This document shows positions 7,617 to 16,902 of a DNA stretch of 40,318 bases, piece after piece (the stretch's first letter is position 1; every line of letters starts with the position of its first letter). The translations under genes were made by a program, and so were the position numbers. This DNA is from an uncultured Prolixibacteraceae bacterium (lineage in GTDB: Bacteria; Bacteroidota; Bacteroidia; Bacteroidales; Prolixibacteraceae). The notes under the pieces are model-generated. The model was given only the letters and a program-made list of their open reading frames with translations. It had not been told where the DNA came from and ran no database searches. The stretch covers positions 1-40,318 of the forward strand of contig CAILJH010000274.1 of the NCBI GenBank assembly GCA_903834475.1, in the 5' to 3' direction.

Positions 7617-10600
7617 TTAAAATTTGAGGTTTGCACCGATGTTTATTACCCGAATCTCCGGGTACAAGCTTACGCCGGCATTGGGAATTTCGGCACTCAG
7701 ATTAAATTTGCTCATATTATCGAACGAGAATAAATTATATCCGTTCACAAAGAAACGAACATCGCCTATGTTTGCTTTGCTCAATATCTTTTTAGGTAAA
7801 CTGTAGCCAACTTCCAGGGTCTGAATTCTTAGGTAGTTTACATTTTTCAACCACAGTGAGGAGGGTTGATAATTGTGCGGATTCAGCTGTGTGGTAAGTC
7901 GGGGATAAGTAGGATTGGCGCTGACTCCCCAGGAATTTGCAGCAACTTCAGTTGTGATTTTGTTGTTATCCTGCATCCCCCAAAACACATTGTTATTCAT
8001 AAACAAACTGCGGTTTGCAATACCTGTGAACAGAACATTAAAATCAAATCCTTTGTATTGACAAGCTAAGGTTAGTCCAAAATTCAATTCCGGAACGGAA
8101 GGTTTACCCAATGGAATATAGTCCTGGCTATCGATGATCCCATCATGATTTTGATCGATGTATTTCACATCTCCGGGCTGTACTGAGCCATAGGATGATT
8201 TTGGATAAGCGTTAATATCGGTCTGATCTTTAAAGAACTTATCAGGACTTACCTGTAATCCCCATTGTTGCATAACGACCTGACCGGTTCGGTATTCCCA
8301 TGGATTCATGCCCACCACCTCTTCCTGAGCAGTGATTTTGTTTTTCGCATACGAAGCATTTCCCTGAATGGTGTATGAAAAATCCCTGATTTTCTTGTTA
8401 TGCTTTAAAGTCAATTCAAAACCTCTGCTGAGGACAGAACCACTGTTTTCGTATGGCAGATCCTGCCCGATAAAACTTGGAAGCGTATTCCAGCGTCCGG
8501 TAATAATCTGGGTGCGATCGTTTCTGAAAACATCCAGACCGAGGTCCAGTGTTTTTAGTAAACCAATCTCCAGACCAATATTGCTGTTTAATGACTCTTC
8601 CCAGGTAATGTTAGGATTTGCAATTCGGCCTTCGTAGGAACCATCTGTTCCAGCCGTGCCAAAATAATAGCCTCCACCCAAGTAGTATTTCTCCTCGAAT
8701 GGGTAACGGTATCCAACGCCGATGTTAGAATTGCCTACTTTGCCATATGAACCTCGCAGCTTCAGAAAACTAACAACCGAATTATCTTTCAGAAATCCTT
8801 CGTTGGAAATCACCCAGCCTGCTGAAATCGTGGGGAAGAATCCAAAGCGGCTTTTGCTTGCGAAATTTTCTGATCCATTGTTCGCGAAGCCAAATTCAGC
8901 CGTGTACCGTTTGTCAAAAGTGTAAGTTACACGTCCGAATACGCCCTGATTACGGTAATCGGGATTGTCACCATCAACAGACATGCTTGATTGCATGTAT
9001 TTCAAATCGGCAGCAAGGTGGTTTTTGCCTATCGTGTTGTCGTAAGCAAATCCGGCCATATAATTAAGCATCAACCCAAAACTGCTATCCCAGCCTGAAA
9101 AATTCAGATCGATACTTGAGCTTTCTCCAAATTGAGTATAACTGCCATCGGCATTTTGTTGGTAAACCGCATAATTTTGATTTTTTGAACGTCCATAAAA
9201 CTTGGAAGCATCGAACCCGAACAATGCGTTGGCTGAAAGTCCCTTCAGAATCATATCCAGTTTTAAATCGGCAGTGGTAGTTCCCTGAATGTAACGTGCA
9301 AACCGATCCTGAAATCCAGTCTTGGCAATCATTCCATAAGGATTGTATTTATAGATTGCTGATCCCGCTATCGAATTGTCTTCGTTTAAAACGGGCATGG
9401 TTGGAGGCAATTTTGACAAGGCTGAAATGATAGTACCTGCACCGGTATTTGGCACATGACGACTTTCAACGCGTCCTCCCAAATTAACGCCCACTTTCAG
9501 TATTTTACTCAGATTTACGTCGACCGCAGTTCTGAAATTGTATCTGGCAAAGCTGTTTTGTGTAGTAAAACCTTGATTTTCTTCACCAAAATTGTACATG
9601 CCTTGTTGATTGACAACACCAGCCATGACATAATACTGGGCGATATCGGTACCTCCGCGAAATGATAATTTATACGATTGTTGCGGTGCGCTGCTTTTCA
9701 ATGTTGCTTTTTGCCAGTCGGTATTTGGATACAAATATGGATTGCTCCCATTGTAATTGGCAGGATTATTCTTTGGGTTGCTTAGAAAAAGTGAGTTAAA
9801 CTCATTGTCGCTTAGCTTATTGTAATCGTTCCGCAAAGCCAGATTCCGATATCCTACATATTCCTGAGAGCCTGTATATGCAGGTAAACGTGTAGCAGAC
9901 TGCATTCCATATTGTGCTGTAAGCGAAATGACCGGTTTACCAACGAATCCTTTTTTGGTAGTAACCAGAATTACGCCATTGGCACCGCGCATACCATACA
10001 TTGCAGTAGCGGCAGCATCTTTCAATATTGTAAACGATTCAATTTCTTCCGGATCTAATTGCGAAAAATCGCGTTCTACATTGTCAACCATCACCAGCGG
10101 AGAAGTTCCACCGCCAAAAGTCTGGACGCCACGAATGTATATATTCGGTTGATCCCAGCCAGGTTCAGCACCAACAGTGCGCAATACCGTAAATCCGGAG
10201 CCAAGGCCCTGGATGGCATTTCCCAAAGTTGAAACGGGTGCTTTGGATAAATCGTCCGCCGAAATTGTTGAAATTGAAGAGGTGAGTTCTGATTTACTTC
10301 GCACACCATAAGCAACCTGATAAATTGGCTCGGTGTTCTCTTTTTCCAGTTGCATGACTATTGCGTCACGATTAATCACCACATAATTTTTTTGGGTAAA
10401 TCCCATTTTGCTGAACTGAAGAACTTTGCCCGGAGCAGACGATATGCTGAACTTCCCATCATTATCCGAAGTTACCTGTGTGAATTCATCCAATACCGAA
10501 ACGATCACATGATCAATCGGTTTTCCTGAACCATCTTTTACACTTCCGTTAATGATTGAATTGTCTTGTGCAGAGGTATATATAGAGAACAGGGAAAAAA

Positions 10601-10643
10601 TCATCAGAAGCAATATTGCCGGTTTTTTCTTTAATGTCATCAT
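7617..10643 (-). CDS. susC: SusC/RagA family TonB-dependent transporter (pair 1)
   Basis: The 1008-residue product has a signal peptide (to about residue 26), a carboxypeptidase-regulatory-like domain (about 30-105, GSVKDGSGKPIDHVIVSV), a plug domain (about 115-230, with IYIRGVQTFGGGTSPLVMVD and ILKDAAATAMYGMRGANGVI) and a 22-strand-type barrel to the C-terminus, which ends in the aromatic NIGANLKF. It imports oligosaccharides together with the adjacent SusD. The stretch where most SusC proteins carry an EVVVVGYGT motif reads PIYQVAYGVRSKSE here, so the TonB-box region is divergent. It lies 32 bp downstream of the second SusD gene (10676) in the same operon. Confidence 0.95.
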   Translation of the reverse strand: MMTLKKKPAILLLMIFSLFSIYTSAQDNSIINGSVKDGSGKPIDHVIVSVLDEFTQVTSDNDGKFSISSAPGKVLQFSKMGFTQKNYVVINRDAIVMQLEKENTEPIYQVAYGVRSKSELTSSISTISADDLSKAPVSTLGNAIQGLGSGFTVLRTVGAEPGWDQPNIYIRGVQTFGGGTSPLVMVDNVERDFSQLDPEEIESFTILKDAAATAMYGMRGANGVILVTTKKGFVGKPVISLTAQYGMQSATRLPAYTGSQEYVGYRNLALRNDYNKLSDNEFNSLFLSNPKNNPANYNGSNPYLYPNTDWQKATLKSSAPQQSYKLSFRGGTDIAQYYVMAGVVNQQGMYNFGEENQGFTTQNSFARYNFRTAVDVNLSKILKVGVNLGGRVESRHVPNTGAGTIISALSKLPPTMPVLNEDNSIAGSAIYKYNPYGMIAKTGFQDRFARYIQGTTTADLKLDMILKGLSANALFGFDASKFYGRSKNQNYAVYQQNADGSYTQFGESSSIDLNFSGWDSSFGLMLNYMAGFAYDNTIGKNHLAADLKYMQSSMSVDGDNPDYRNQGVFGRVTYTFDKRYTAEFGFANNGSENFASKSRFGFFPTISAGWVISNEGFLKDNSVVSFLKLRGSYGKVGNSNIGVGYRYPFEEKYYLGGGYYFGTAGTDGSYEGRIANPNITWEESLNSNIGLEIGLLKTLDLGLDVFRNDRTQIITGRWNTLPSFIGQDLPYENSGSVLSRGFELTLKHNKKIRDFSYTIQGNASYAKNKITAQEEVVGMNPWEYRTGQVVMQQWGLQVSPDKFFKDQTDINAYPKSSYGSVQPGDVKYIDQNHDGIIDSQDYIPLGKPSVPELNFGLTLACQYKGFDFNVLFTGIANRSLFMNNNVFWGMQDNNKITTEVAANSWGVSANPTYPRLTTQLNPHNYQPSSLWLKNVNYLRIQTLEVGYSLPKKILSKANIGDVRFFVNGYNLFSFDNMSKFNLSAEIPNAGVSLYPEIRVINIGANLKF

Positions 10644-10675
10644 AATTTATAATTTTCGAATGTGACTGAATAGGT

Positions 10676-12394
10676 TTAGTAACCGGGGTTTTGAACAAAT
10701 AATGGATTTTTGTACATTTCACCCAATGGTATTTGATACAAATTATTGTTAGGCTGATAGATACGCGTAAAATATGCTTCTTCTTTGTATGTCAAAGCAT
10801 TTCCTGATTTGGTAATTACCATGCGATTGAAAGGTCCGCCAAACATTTTGGTAGCCAATTCACCTTCCTCACCGGTACTCCAGCGACGCACATCCCACCA
10901 ACGCTGTTCTTCAAAAGACAATTCCATAGCCCTTTCGCGTTGGATGCGTATCCGCATCGATTTCTTGTCACCGGTTAAGGCAACAGGTAAATCAATAACT
11001 CCCGAACGGGCCCGAACGATATTGACTGCATCGCGAACCTGCTGGCTTGGACCCTCGGCTTCATTCATGGCTTCAGCATAATTCAGATACATTTCGGCTA
11101 AGCGAAAAAATATCCAATTGTGGTATGCAGTAGTGGAAGAAGCTTTTTTAATTTCTTCAGGAATGTATTTCCGGACAAAATACCCGGTCAGAAAAGTACC
11201 TGCCGGAAATTGAGCCGTAGTCGTTGAAAGGTCCATTGTTGCACCTTGCCATGTACTTCCGTGATAAATAATGGTTTTGTAAAAACGGGGATCCCGGTTT
11301 AAATATGGTTTTGCAGGATCATAACCGGAACCCTGTTCGTCAATGTATTTTCCGTTCGCCATTTCATAAAGATTAACGAAATTCTGAGTTGGTTCAACTG
11401 CTCCGGCACCACCAAAGTCTCCGCTCGGCATCCAAACATTTATTTCGGCACTATTAAAACCTACGGGAGCTTCATGTTTGTAGAAAATCACTTCCTTGTT
11501 GCCGGTTTCGCGCCGTTTAAAAAATTGTTTTTCGTAATCATCGGCTTTGTTGGCTGCAGTGGTACGGTATAAAGCATAAGCCAGATTTCCATCTGCATCT
11601 TTAAGTTCAATCACTGCTTTTGCTGCTTCAGCGGCTTTCAGCCACCATGATTTTCCATCCTTATCCATCCAGTCATCAACGTTTCCGCCCATTCCCCAAA
11701 TCCCGGTTTTCAGACTGAAAAGCGGACTGGCAGCATAAAGCAACATTCTGGCTTTCAGAGCCATGGCAGCACCTTTTGTGGCACGACCGTATTCATTGGT
11801 ATTTAGTGTAACTGGCAGAAAACTGATCGCTTTACTCAAATCAGCCATAATGAATGCAAAACAATCGCGGTAGGTGTCACGTGGCCTCATCAGATCATCA
11901 CCTGGTACCAACAAATCCTTTTCGGTCAGGATGGGCATACCGCCAAATCGTTTCAACATTTCATTAAAATAGAATGCCCTCAGAAAATAAACTTCACCCA
12001 ACATTTGATCTTTGGTCTTGTTGTCAGGAAAAGGCACTACCGCAGCATTTTTGAGAAAAAGATTGGCTTTTCGAATAGCCGTGTAATAGAAACTAATATT
12101 GGCATCCAAACCATCGTAGTTTCCCATATTAAATCCCTTGGTGCCATGATAACCCGCTGGCGATTCTGACTCATCAGCTGCAGAGGACAAGGGAACCGGC
12201 TGAAAGTTTCCAACTGCATTAAAACGACTGGTCAATCCGCTGTAAATATCTGCATGAAAGCGCTGTGCATTTAAAAAGTCGGTAAAGACTTTCTGTTCAT
12301 CGAGGTTAACGTCGGGAGCGCGATCCAAAAAATTGCTGTTGCAGCCAGTTAGTCCCAGCATCAGAAATAAGATGATATATTTTATATGTTTCAT
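10676..12394 (-). CDS. susD: SusD/RagB family outer-membrane lipoprotein (pair 2)
   Basis: The 572-residue product has a lipobox (LGLTGC, about residues 13-18) followed by NSNFLDRAPDV, helical regions such as EVYFLRAFYFNEMLKRFGG, and the C-terminal family signature RERAMELSFEEQRWWDVRRW with the ending IPLGEMYKNP...NPGY. It is the partner of the SusC gene that ends 11 bp upstream. The two SusD proteins differ throughout, so they are not a recent duplication and may bind different ligands or glycan lengths. Confidence 0.95.
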   Translation of the reverse strand: MKHIKYIILFLMLGLTGCNSNFLDRAPDVNLDEQKVFTDFLNAQRFHADIYSGLTSRFNAVGNFQPVPLSSAADESESPAGYHGTKGFNMGNYDGLDANISFYYTAIRKANLFLKNAAVVPFPDNKTKDQMLGEVYFLRAFYFNEMLKRFGGMPILTEKDLLVPGDDLMRPRDTYRDCFAFIMADLSKAISFLPVTLNTNEYGRATKGAAMALKARMLLYAASPLFSLKTGIWGMGGNVDDWMDKDGKSWWLKAAEAAKAVIELKDADGNLAYALYRTTAANKADDYEKQFFKRRETGNKEVIFYKHEAPVGFNSAEINVWMPSGDFGGAGAVEPTQNFVNLYEMANGKYIDEQGSGYDPAKPYLNRDPRFYKTIIYHGSTWQGATMDLSTTTAQFPAGTFLTGYFVRKYIPEEIKKASSTTAYHNWIFFRLAEMYLNYAEAMNEAEGPSQQVRDAVNIVRARSGVIDLPVALTGDKKSMRIRIQRERAMELSFEEQRWWDVRRWSTGEEGELATKMFGGPFNRMVITKSGNALTYKEEAYFTRIYQPNNNLYQIPLGEMYKNPLFVQNPGY

Positions 12395-12405
12395 AACGAT
12401 ATCAA

Positions 12406-15400
12406 TTAAAAGTTAACATTCAAACCGATGTTCCAGGCACGGGTAGCAGGCATTTGTCCTCCACGGGAATTTCGGTTATCCGGATCGAGGTATTTTTCAA
12501 CTGCCCACATATAAGTGTTAATCGCTGAAAAGTAAAGTCTTACGCCTGACATATTCGCTTTTTGTGTCCAAACTGTGGGTAAAGTGTATCCGAATTCGAT
12601 GTTTTTAATGCGTAGATAGGTACCGGAACCGGATTCATAAGTTGAATAGTAGCGTTCGTTATTTACCCATGATTTTCCATAAAAGCGGGTAAACTGAGCC
12701 TGATCAGCAATTTCGGGCGCCCAGTAATTGTTGTGCTTTTCAAAAACATTGTCGTTATTGGAGAATGCCCACATAATCTCCCAGTTCTTCATGAAAAGTG
12801 CGTGTGTCGATCCCTGGAACAAGACCGAAAAATCAAACGATCTCCAGTTTCCACCTAAAGTAACTCCGTATTGCATTTCAGGAACTGTTCCATATCCCTG
12901 ACGATATGCATCCGCTTGATTTATCACTCCATCGTGGTTATAATCCAGAAACTTTAAATCTCCGGGAATGACTTCGATGTTGCCGGGAATACCATTGTTG
13001 CTTCCAATTTGGGTAGGGCTGTTTTGAATGTCTTCATAGCTTGTAAAGTATCCGGTATTTTTCCACATCAGAGGAGTTCCGATTGGGTAGCCTTCTTCTT
13101 TTTGATAAGGCAGTAATCCAAGTGGATCGGCTTTTTTTAGGATTTTGTTCCGGTTGTATGTAAAGTTTCCTTTTACAAAATAGCTGAAGTCTTTGTTAAT
13201 CCTCAGATTATGATTCAATTCAACTTCAAATCCTTTGTTCTCGGTTTCACCGATATTTGCGACTTTAAATTCAGCGCCAACATATTCCGGTTTTACCGCA
13301 TCGATATTGGTCAGGATTTTATTTCGGAACTCATTGAAATAATCAAAGTTTATCCCCAGAAGTCCTTTATAAAAGCTGGCTTCGAACCCCAGATTCAGCT
13401 TTCGGGCAACTTCCCAGGTTGCATTTTCGTTGGCAATGGCACCTTGCTGGATTCCTCCAAAATAATTATCGCCTGCGCCAAAAGTATATCCTCCTGCATT
13501 TGCAAATTCCTGTAAGAAAATAAACCTGCTATCGCTTTTGTCATTACCAACCCAACCCAATGAGGCTCTAAGTTTCAGTGTGGTGATGATTTTACCCAGT
13601 TTTGAATCTGCAAAAAAGGCTTCATTACTTGCCATCCATCCTGCGGCAAAGGCCGGGAAAACACCGTATTGTGAACCTTTCGGGAAGTTCTCAGAACCAT
13701 TGTATCCAACGTTGAATTCACCAAAATATCGTTGGTCGAAATCGTACGTTGTGCGTCCAACCAATCCCTGATCAGCAAAAGCCACTTCTGCGTTACGAAT
13801 CATCTGATTGCGGTTGGCAAGCAACAAGGCGCTTACGGTGTTCTTACCAAAAGTCCGGTTGTAACTCAACCCACCTTCCATATAAAACTTATACCAGTTG
13901 TTATTCTTTTGCACGCCGGCATAGGATAATGGACGGTCTTCCCCAAATTTCTGATACGTATCAGTAGCCTGATCATAGACATATTCAGCGGTCGATTTCG
14001 ACCAGGAACGACCTGTTTCTCCTTGTGTATCGAACGACAATTGTCCACGGGCAGCAAGTCCTTTGGTAATGTCATCCAACTTGTAATTTAAACTGAAACT
14101 CGATTCGAGTGTGCTCGTTACATCTTTGTATATCGCTGCCTCCCTAAGATTTTTTACTGTATTACTTCCGGTTCCGGCGTACGATCCATCCGGATTGTAT
14201 ATTGGATAAACCCGACCTGAAACTGCAAAGGCAGCACGATAAATATCCCAGCTCCCCCAGATTGTGCTGTTCGGCGAATTGAGGTTTTCGACCCGGGCAC
14301 CAATACTGAGCGAAGCAGTCAGATTTTTGGTAACATCAACATCGAGGTTACTTCTGAAATTGAATCTTGAATATTTGGTGAGGTCATCATTTTGGTAGAA
14401 ACCATTTTGATTCAGATATCCACCTGAAACAAAATATCTGACCGTTTTTGTTCCACCTGAAATATTGACATTATATTGTTGCTGAGTGGACTGGTTTTTC
14501 ATCACATTGTCGACCCACCTTACATCAGGGTGTGTCCAGGGTGAGGCTCCAGTGCGCCACAAAAGTAAATCATAAGCATTGGTACCGCCTTTGGTTTGCG
14601 GCGTACGATTTCTATATTGACCCCAATCTGCAAGGTACTGCAGACTGGTCGCGTCATAAGCTCCCAATGGTTGCGGTATATTGATTGGTTCTGTAATTGC
14701 AGTTTGTGCCGTGACAGAAATTTTGGGTTTCCCGGTTACACCACGCTTGGTGGTTATAATAATAACGCCATTGGCACCTTTAACGCCGTAAACAGCAGTT
14801 GCCGAAGCATCTTTCAGAATGTTGATCGACTCAATTTCATTGGGGTCGATTTTAGCGAATTCGGCGCGGACAATGCCGTCTACCACATAAAGCGGAGTGG
14901 CATTATTCCAAGTGGCTCGTCCACGAACATAAATATCAGCCACATCACCGCCAATTTCACCTGAGCTTTGAACGACCTGAATACCTGACAGTTTACCTGC
15001 CAGTGATTGTGATATATTTGAGACCGGCGCTGTGACCAGTGTTTTGTTGCTGATGGACGAAATAGATCCGATGACGGACTGCTTCTTTTGTGTACCATAT
15101 CCAATAATAATTACTTCGCTCAACTGTTGGTCGGCCGAATTCAATTGAACGGTAATGTATGTGCGGTTCTTAACTGGTTCCTGTATTGCCTGATAGCCGA
15201 TATAACTGAAAACCAATGTATCATTTGCAATGTTAGGAACATCTATTGCGTAATTTCCGTCAAAATCAGTTATGGTTGTTTTTGTGCTTCCTTTAATAAT
15301 AATTGACACACCAATCAATGTCTCTCCGGTTTTCAAATCTACGACCTTGCCACTTACTTTACGAGTCTGTTGAGCCTGTAGCGACAACATAAACACAAGT

Positions 15401-15435
15401 AAAGTCATCAGTGTAAGAAATATTGTTTTCTTCAT
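12406..15435 (-). CDS. susC: SusC/RagA family TonB-dependent transporter (pair 2)
   Basis: The 1009-residue product has a signal peptide (to about residue 22, LSLQAQ), a carboxypeptidase-regulatory-like domain (about 25-105, SGKVVDLKTGETLIGVSI), a canonical SusC motif (SEVIIIGYGTQKKQSVIGSI), a plug with YVRGRATWNNATPLYVVDGI and ILKDASATAVYGVKGANGVI, and a beta-barrel ending WNIGLNVNF. It should move oligosaccharides across the outer membrane with the downstream SusD. It starts 21 bp after the upstream lipoprotein gene. Confidence 0.95.
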   Translation of the reverse strand: MKKTIFLTLMTLLVFMLSLQAQQTRKVSGKVVDLKTGETLIGVSIIIKGSTKTTITDFDGNYAIDVPNIANDTLVFSYIGYQAIQEPVKNRTYITVQLNSADQQLSEVIIIGYGTQKKQSVIGSISSISNKTLVTAPVSNISQSLAGKLSGIQVVQSSGEIGGDVADIYVRGRATWNNATPLYVVDGIVRAEFAKIDPNEIESINILKDASATAVYGVKGANGVIIITTKRGVTGKPKISVTAQTAITEPINIPQPLGAYDATSLQYLADWGQYRNRTPQTKGGTNAYDLLLWRTGASPWTHPDVRWVDNVMKNQSTQQQYNVNISGGTKTVRYFVSGGYLNQNGFYQNDDLTKYSRFNFRSNLDVDVTKNLTASLSIGARVENLNSPNSTIWGSWDIYRAAFAVSGRVYPIYNPDGSYAGTGSNTVKNLREAAIYKDVTSTLESSFSLNYKLDDITKGLAARGQLSFDTQGETGRSWSKSTAEYVYDQATDTYQKFGEDRPLSYAGVQKNNNWYKFYMEGGLSYNRTFGKNTVSALLLANRNQMIRNAEVAFADQGLVGRTTYDFDQRYFGEFNVGYNGSENFPKGSQYGVFPAFAAGWMASNEAFFADSKLGKIITTLKLRASLGWVGNDKSDSRFIFLQEFANAGGYTFGAGDNYFGGIQQGAIANENATWEVARKLNLGFEASFYKGLLGINFDYFNEFRNKILTNIDAVKPEYVGAEFKVANIGETENKGFEVELNHNLRINKDFSYFVKGNFTYNRNKILKKADPLGLLPYQKEEGYPIGTPLMWKNTGYFTSYEDIQNSPTQIGSNNGIPGNIEVIPGDLKFLDYNHDGVINQADAYRQGYGTVPEMQYGVTLGGNWRSFDFSVLFQGSTHALFMKNWEIMWAFSNNDNVFEKHNNYWAPEIADQAQFTRFYGKSWVNNERYYSTYESGSGTYLRIKNIEFGYTLPTVWTQKANMSGVRLYFSAINTYMWAVEKYLDPDNRNSRGGQMPATRAWNIGLNVNF

Positions 15436-15456
15436 AAAAATTTTCTTTAGCGGTTA

Positions 15457-16146
15457 TCAATAGGCTTCTTTTCGGAATTTAAAAACGTAGGTTTTCAAAG
15501 TCTGAAATTCTTTCCGGATGGTCCAATAATTCTGATTAGTCACTAACTTGGGAATGTAATTTGCTTTTCCGGCAGCAGCTGATTTTAATTCAATAAAATC
15601 GGATGGTACCGGAGCAAAGATGAATGCGTATTTTTTTTCGCCTTCGAATGTTTTTAGTCTTATTTCCATCTCATTGGCAGTCAATTGCAGAATAGTGAAT
15701 CTCGACTGAATGTGATATTGCGACCATTGTCGTTGCACGCTTGTTAAGGTGTCAATTCCAATAATCTTATTACTGGCATCTTTTTTATACGTCAGGACTA
15801 CTTTGTTGCTATCGCTGGTCAATGTTGGAATAAACTGCCATTTGTCGGTCGTGAAATTTATCCACTTACCATCCAGCATGCTCCATGTGCCGTAAAATAC
15901 AGTCGGACCTGAACCACTGTTGTACTTTTTGAATGATTGATTGTAATACCGACACGCTCCATTTGCTTCGATGAGTATTCGACAAGTCTCCTGCTCCGGA
16001 GTTAAGGTCATTGGTGTACCATCTTCAGTAACCGAAACTTGCTGCCACAATCCACTAACTGAACTTTCTACATAAGTGTCTTTCTTGCAAGAGAATATGA
16101 CAACCAGTAAAAATATTAGTATGAAAAATCTGTATCCTGTCTTCAT
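15457..16146 (-). CDS. Lipocalin-like lipoprotein (229 aa)
   Basis: A signal peptide with lipobox (VVIFSC, about residues 15-20) is followed by KKDTYVESSVSGLWQQVSV. The GLWQQVS motif, the strand-turn pattern FYGTWSMLDGKWINFTTD and a segment LTANEMEIRLKTFEGEKKYAF resemble the lipocalin-like domains of Bacteroidota lipoproteins (lipocalin_4/DUF5004 type). The ligand is unknown. It lies 8 bp after a smaller protein with the same opening motif and 21 bp before SusC, which suggests a surface or periplasmic accessory protein of the same uptake system. Confidence 0.65.
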   Translation of the reverse strand: MKTGYRFFILIFLLVVIFSCKKDTYVESSVSGLWQQVSVTEDGTPMTLTPEQETCRILIEANGACRYYNQSFKKYNSGSGPTVFYGTWSMLDGKWINFTTDKWQFIPTLTSDSNKVVLTYKKDASNKIIGIDTLTSVQRQWSQYHIQSRFTILQLTANEMEIRLKTFEGEKKYAFIFAPVPSDFIELKSAAAGKANYIPKLVTNQNYWTIRKEFQTLKTYVFKFRKEAY

Positions 16147-16154
16147 TTTTTTTA

Positions 16155-16610
16155 TTATTTGATTTCCATATCTGCAACACGTTTAAACGTTAGCCTGGTT
16201 TTGCTGAGTGTTCCATCCTGTTTAAAATCGACCCGTTCCAGGGTTAAGGTAGCTGCATCAACTAAAGGCTTCCATGATGCTGGCAGATCGATGGCTAAAT
16301 TGAATAATCCACCCGTGTAGCTCCATCCGGATCTTTTCAGGATAGTTTTTGCTTTCACAGCAATTTTCGAAGAGTCGCAAAGTACACAGATGTTGTCTTT
16401 GTTAATTTGCATGATGAGACGGGAACTGTCTTTAGGGGAAGCGTTGTCGTCTATAGTTTTGGAAGTTTGATGCCAGGTGCCAATGATCTGGGTTGTTGTT
16501 CCATCTACTGCGGCATCTTTTTCGCATGCTGTTCCCAATAACAAGAAAAGTACTGGAATAAAGCCAAAAAGAAGCCTGTGAAAGGAAGTTCTTTCGGTAG
16601 TGTTTTTCAT
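16155..16610 (-). CDS. Small lipocalin-like lipoprotein (151 aa)
   Basis: The signal peptide ends in a lipobox (LLLGTAC, about residues 23-29) followed by EKDAAVDG. A GTWHQTSKTIDDN motif parallels GLWQQVS of the next gene, and the spacing of strands is lipocalin-like, although the protein is short. It is the first gene of the second PUL transcript, with 292 bp of non-coding sequence before it. I do not recognise a specific function. Confidence 0.6.
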   Translation of the reverse strand: MKNTTERTSFHRLLFGFIPVLFLLLGTACEKDAAVDGTTTQIIGTWHQTSKTIDDNASPKDSSRLIMQINKDNICVLCDSSKIAVKAKTILKRSGWSYTGGLFNLAIDLPASWKPLVDAATLTLERVDFKQDGTLSKTRLTFKRVADMEIK

Positions 16611-16857
16611 AGGTAATAGTTTTCTTAGGAAGTGAGCGTTAATTAATAATTATCAAAACACGGTGCTTTGATACACCAATAGTTGATAAATATCCGGATT
16701 GCAATATAATTCCTTGTTTAAAAGCCGAAGGTTTTATGTCGGTTTTTATCTAAGCTTTGATTCATTTAAACAATTATTCAAGTTCCACCGGAAATTTGAA
16801 ATTAATAAATTTCATAATTCTAAAAACTACCATTGAATAGTAGAAATGAAATAAGAT
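16611..16857 (-). promoter_or_regulatory. Probable promoter region of the lipoprotein-SusCD operon
   Basis: This non-coding stretch separates the terminator at 16858-16885 from the first gene of the next transcript (start 16610), so it must hold that operon's promoter if the terminator is efficient. I searched for the Bacteroidota -7 element TAnnTTTG on the minus strand and found no clean match. The call rests on position only. Confidence 0.35.
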
Positions 16858-16885
16858 AAAAGGGAGAGCAAAAACTCTCCCTTTT
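16858..16885 (-). terminator. Rho-independent terminator after the enzyme block
   Basis: Perfect 11-bp stem: AAAAGGGAGAG (16858-16868) pairs with CTCTCCCTTTT (16875-16885) with a 6-nt loop. It lies 17 bp beyond the stop of the 866-residue T9SS protein. On the minus strand the stem ends in TTTT, as in an intrinsic terminator. Confidence 0.85.
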
Positions 16886-16902
16886 AATCACAAGCAATTT
16901 CT

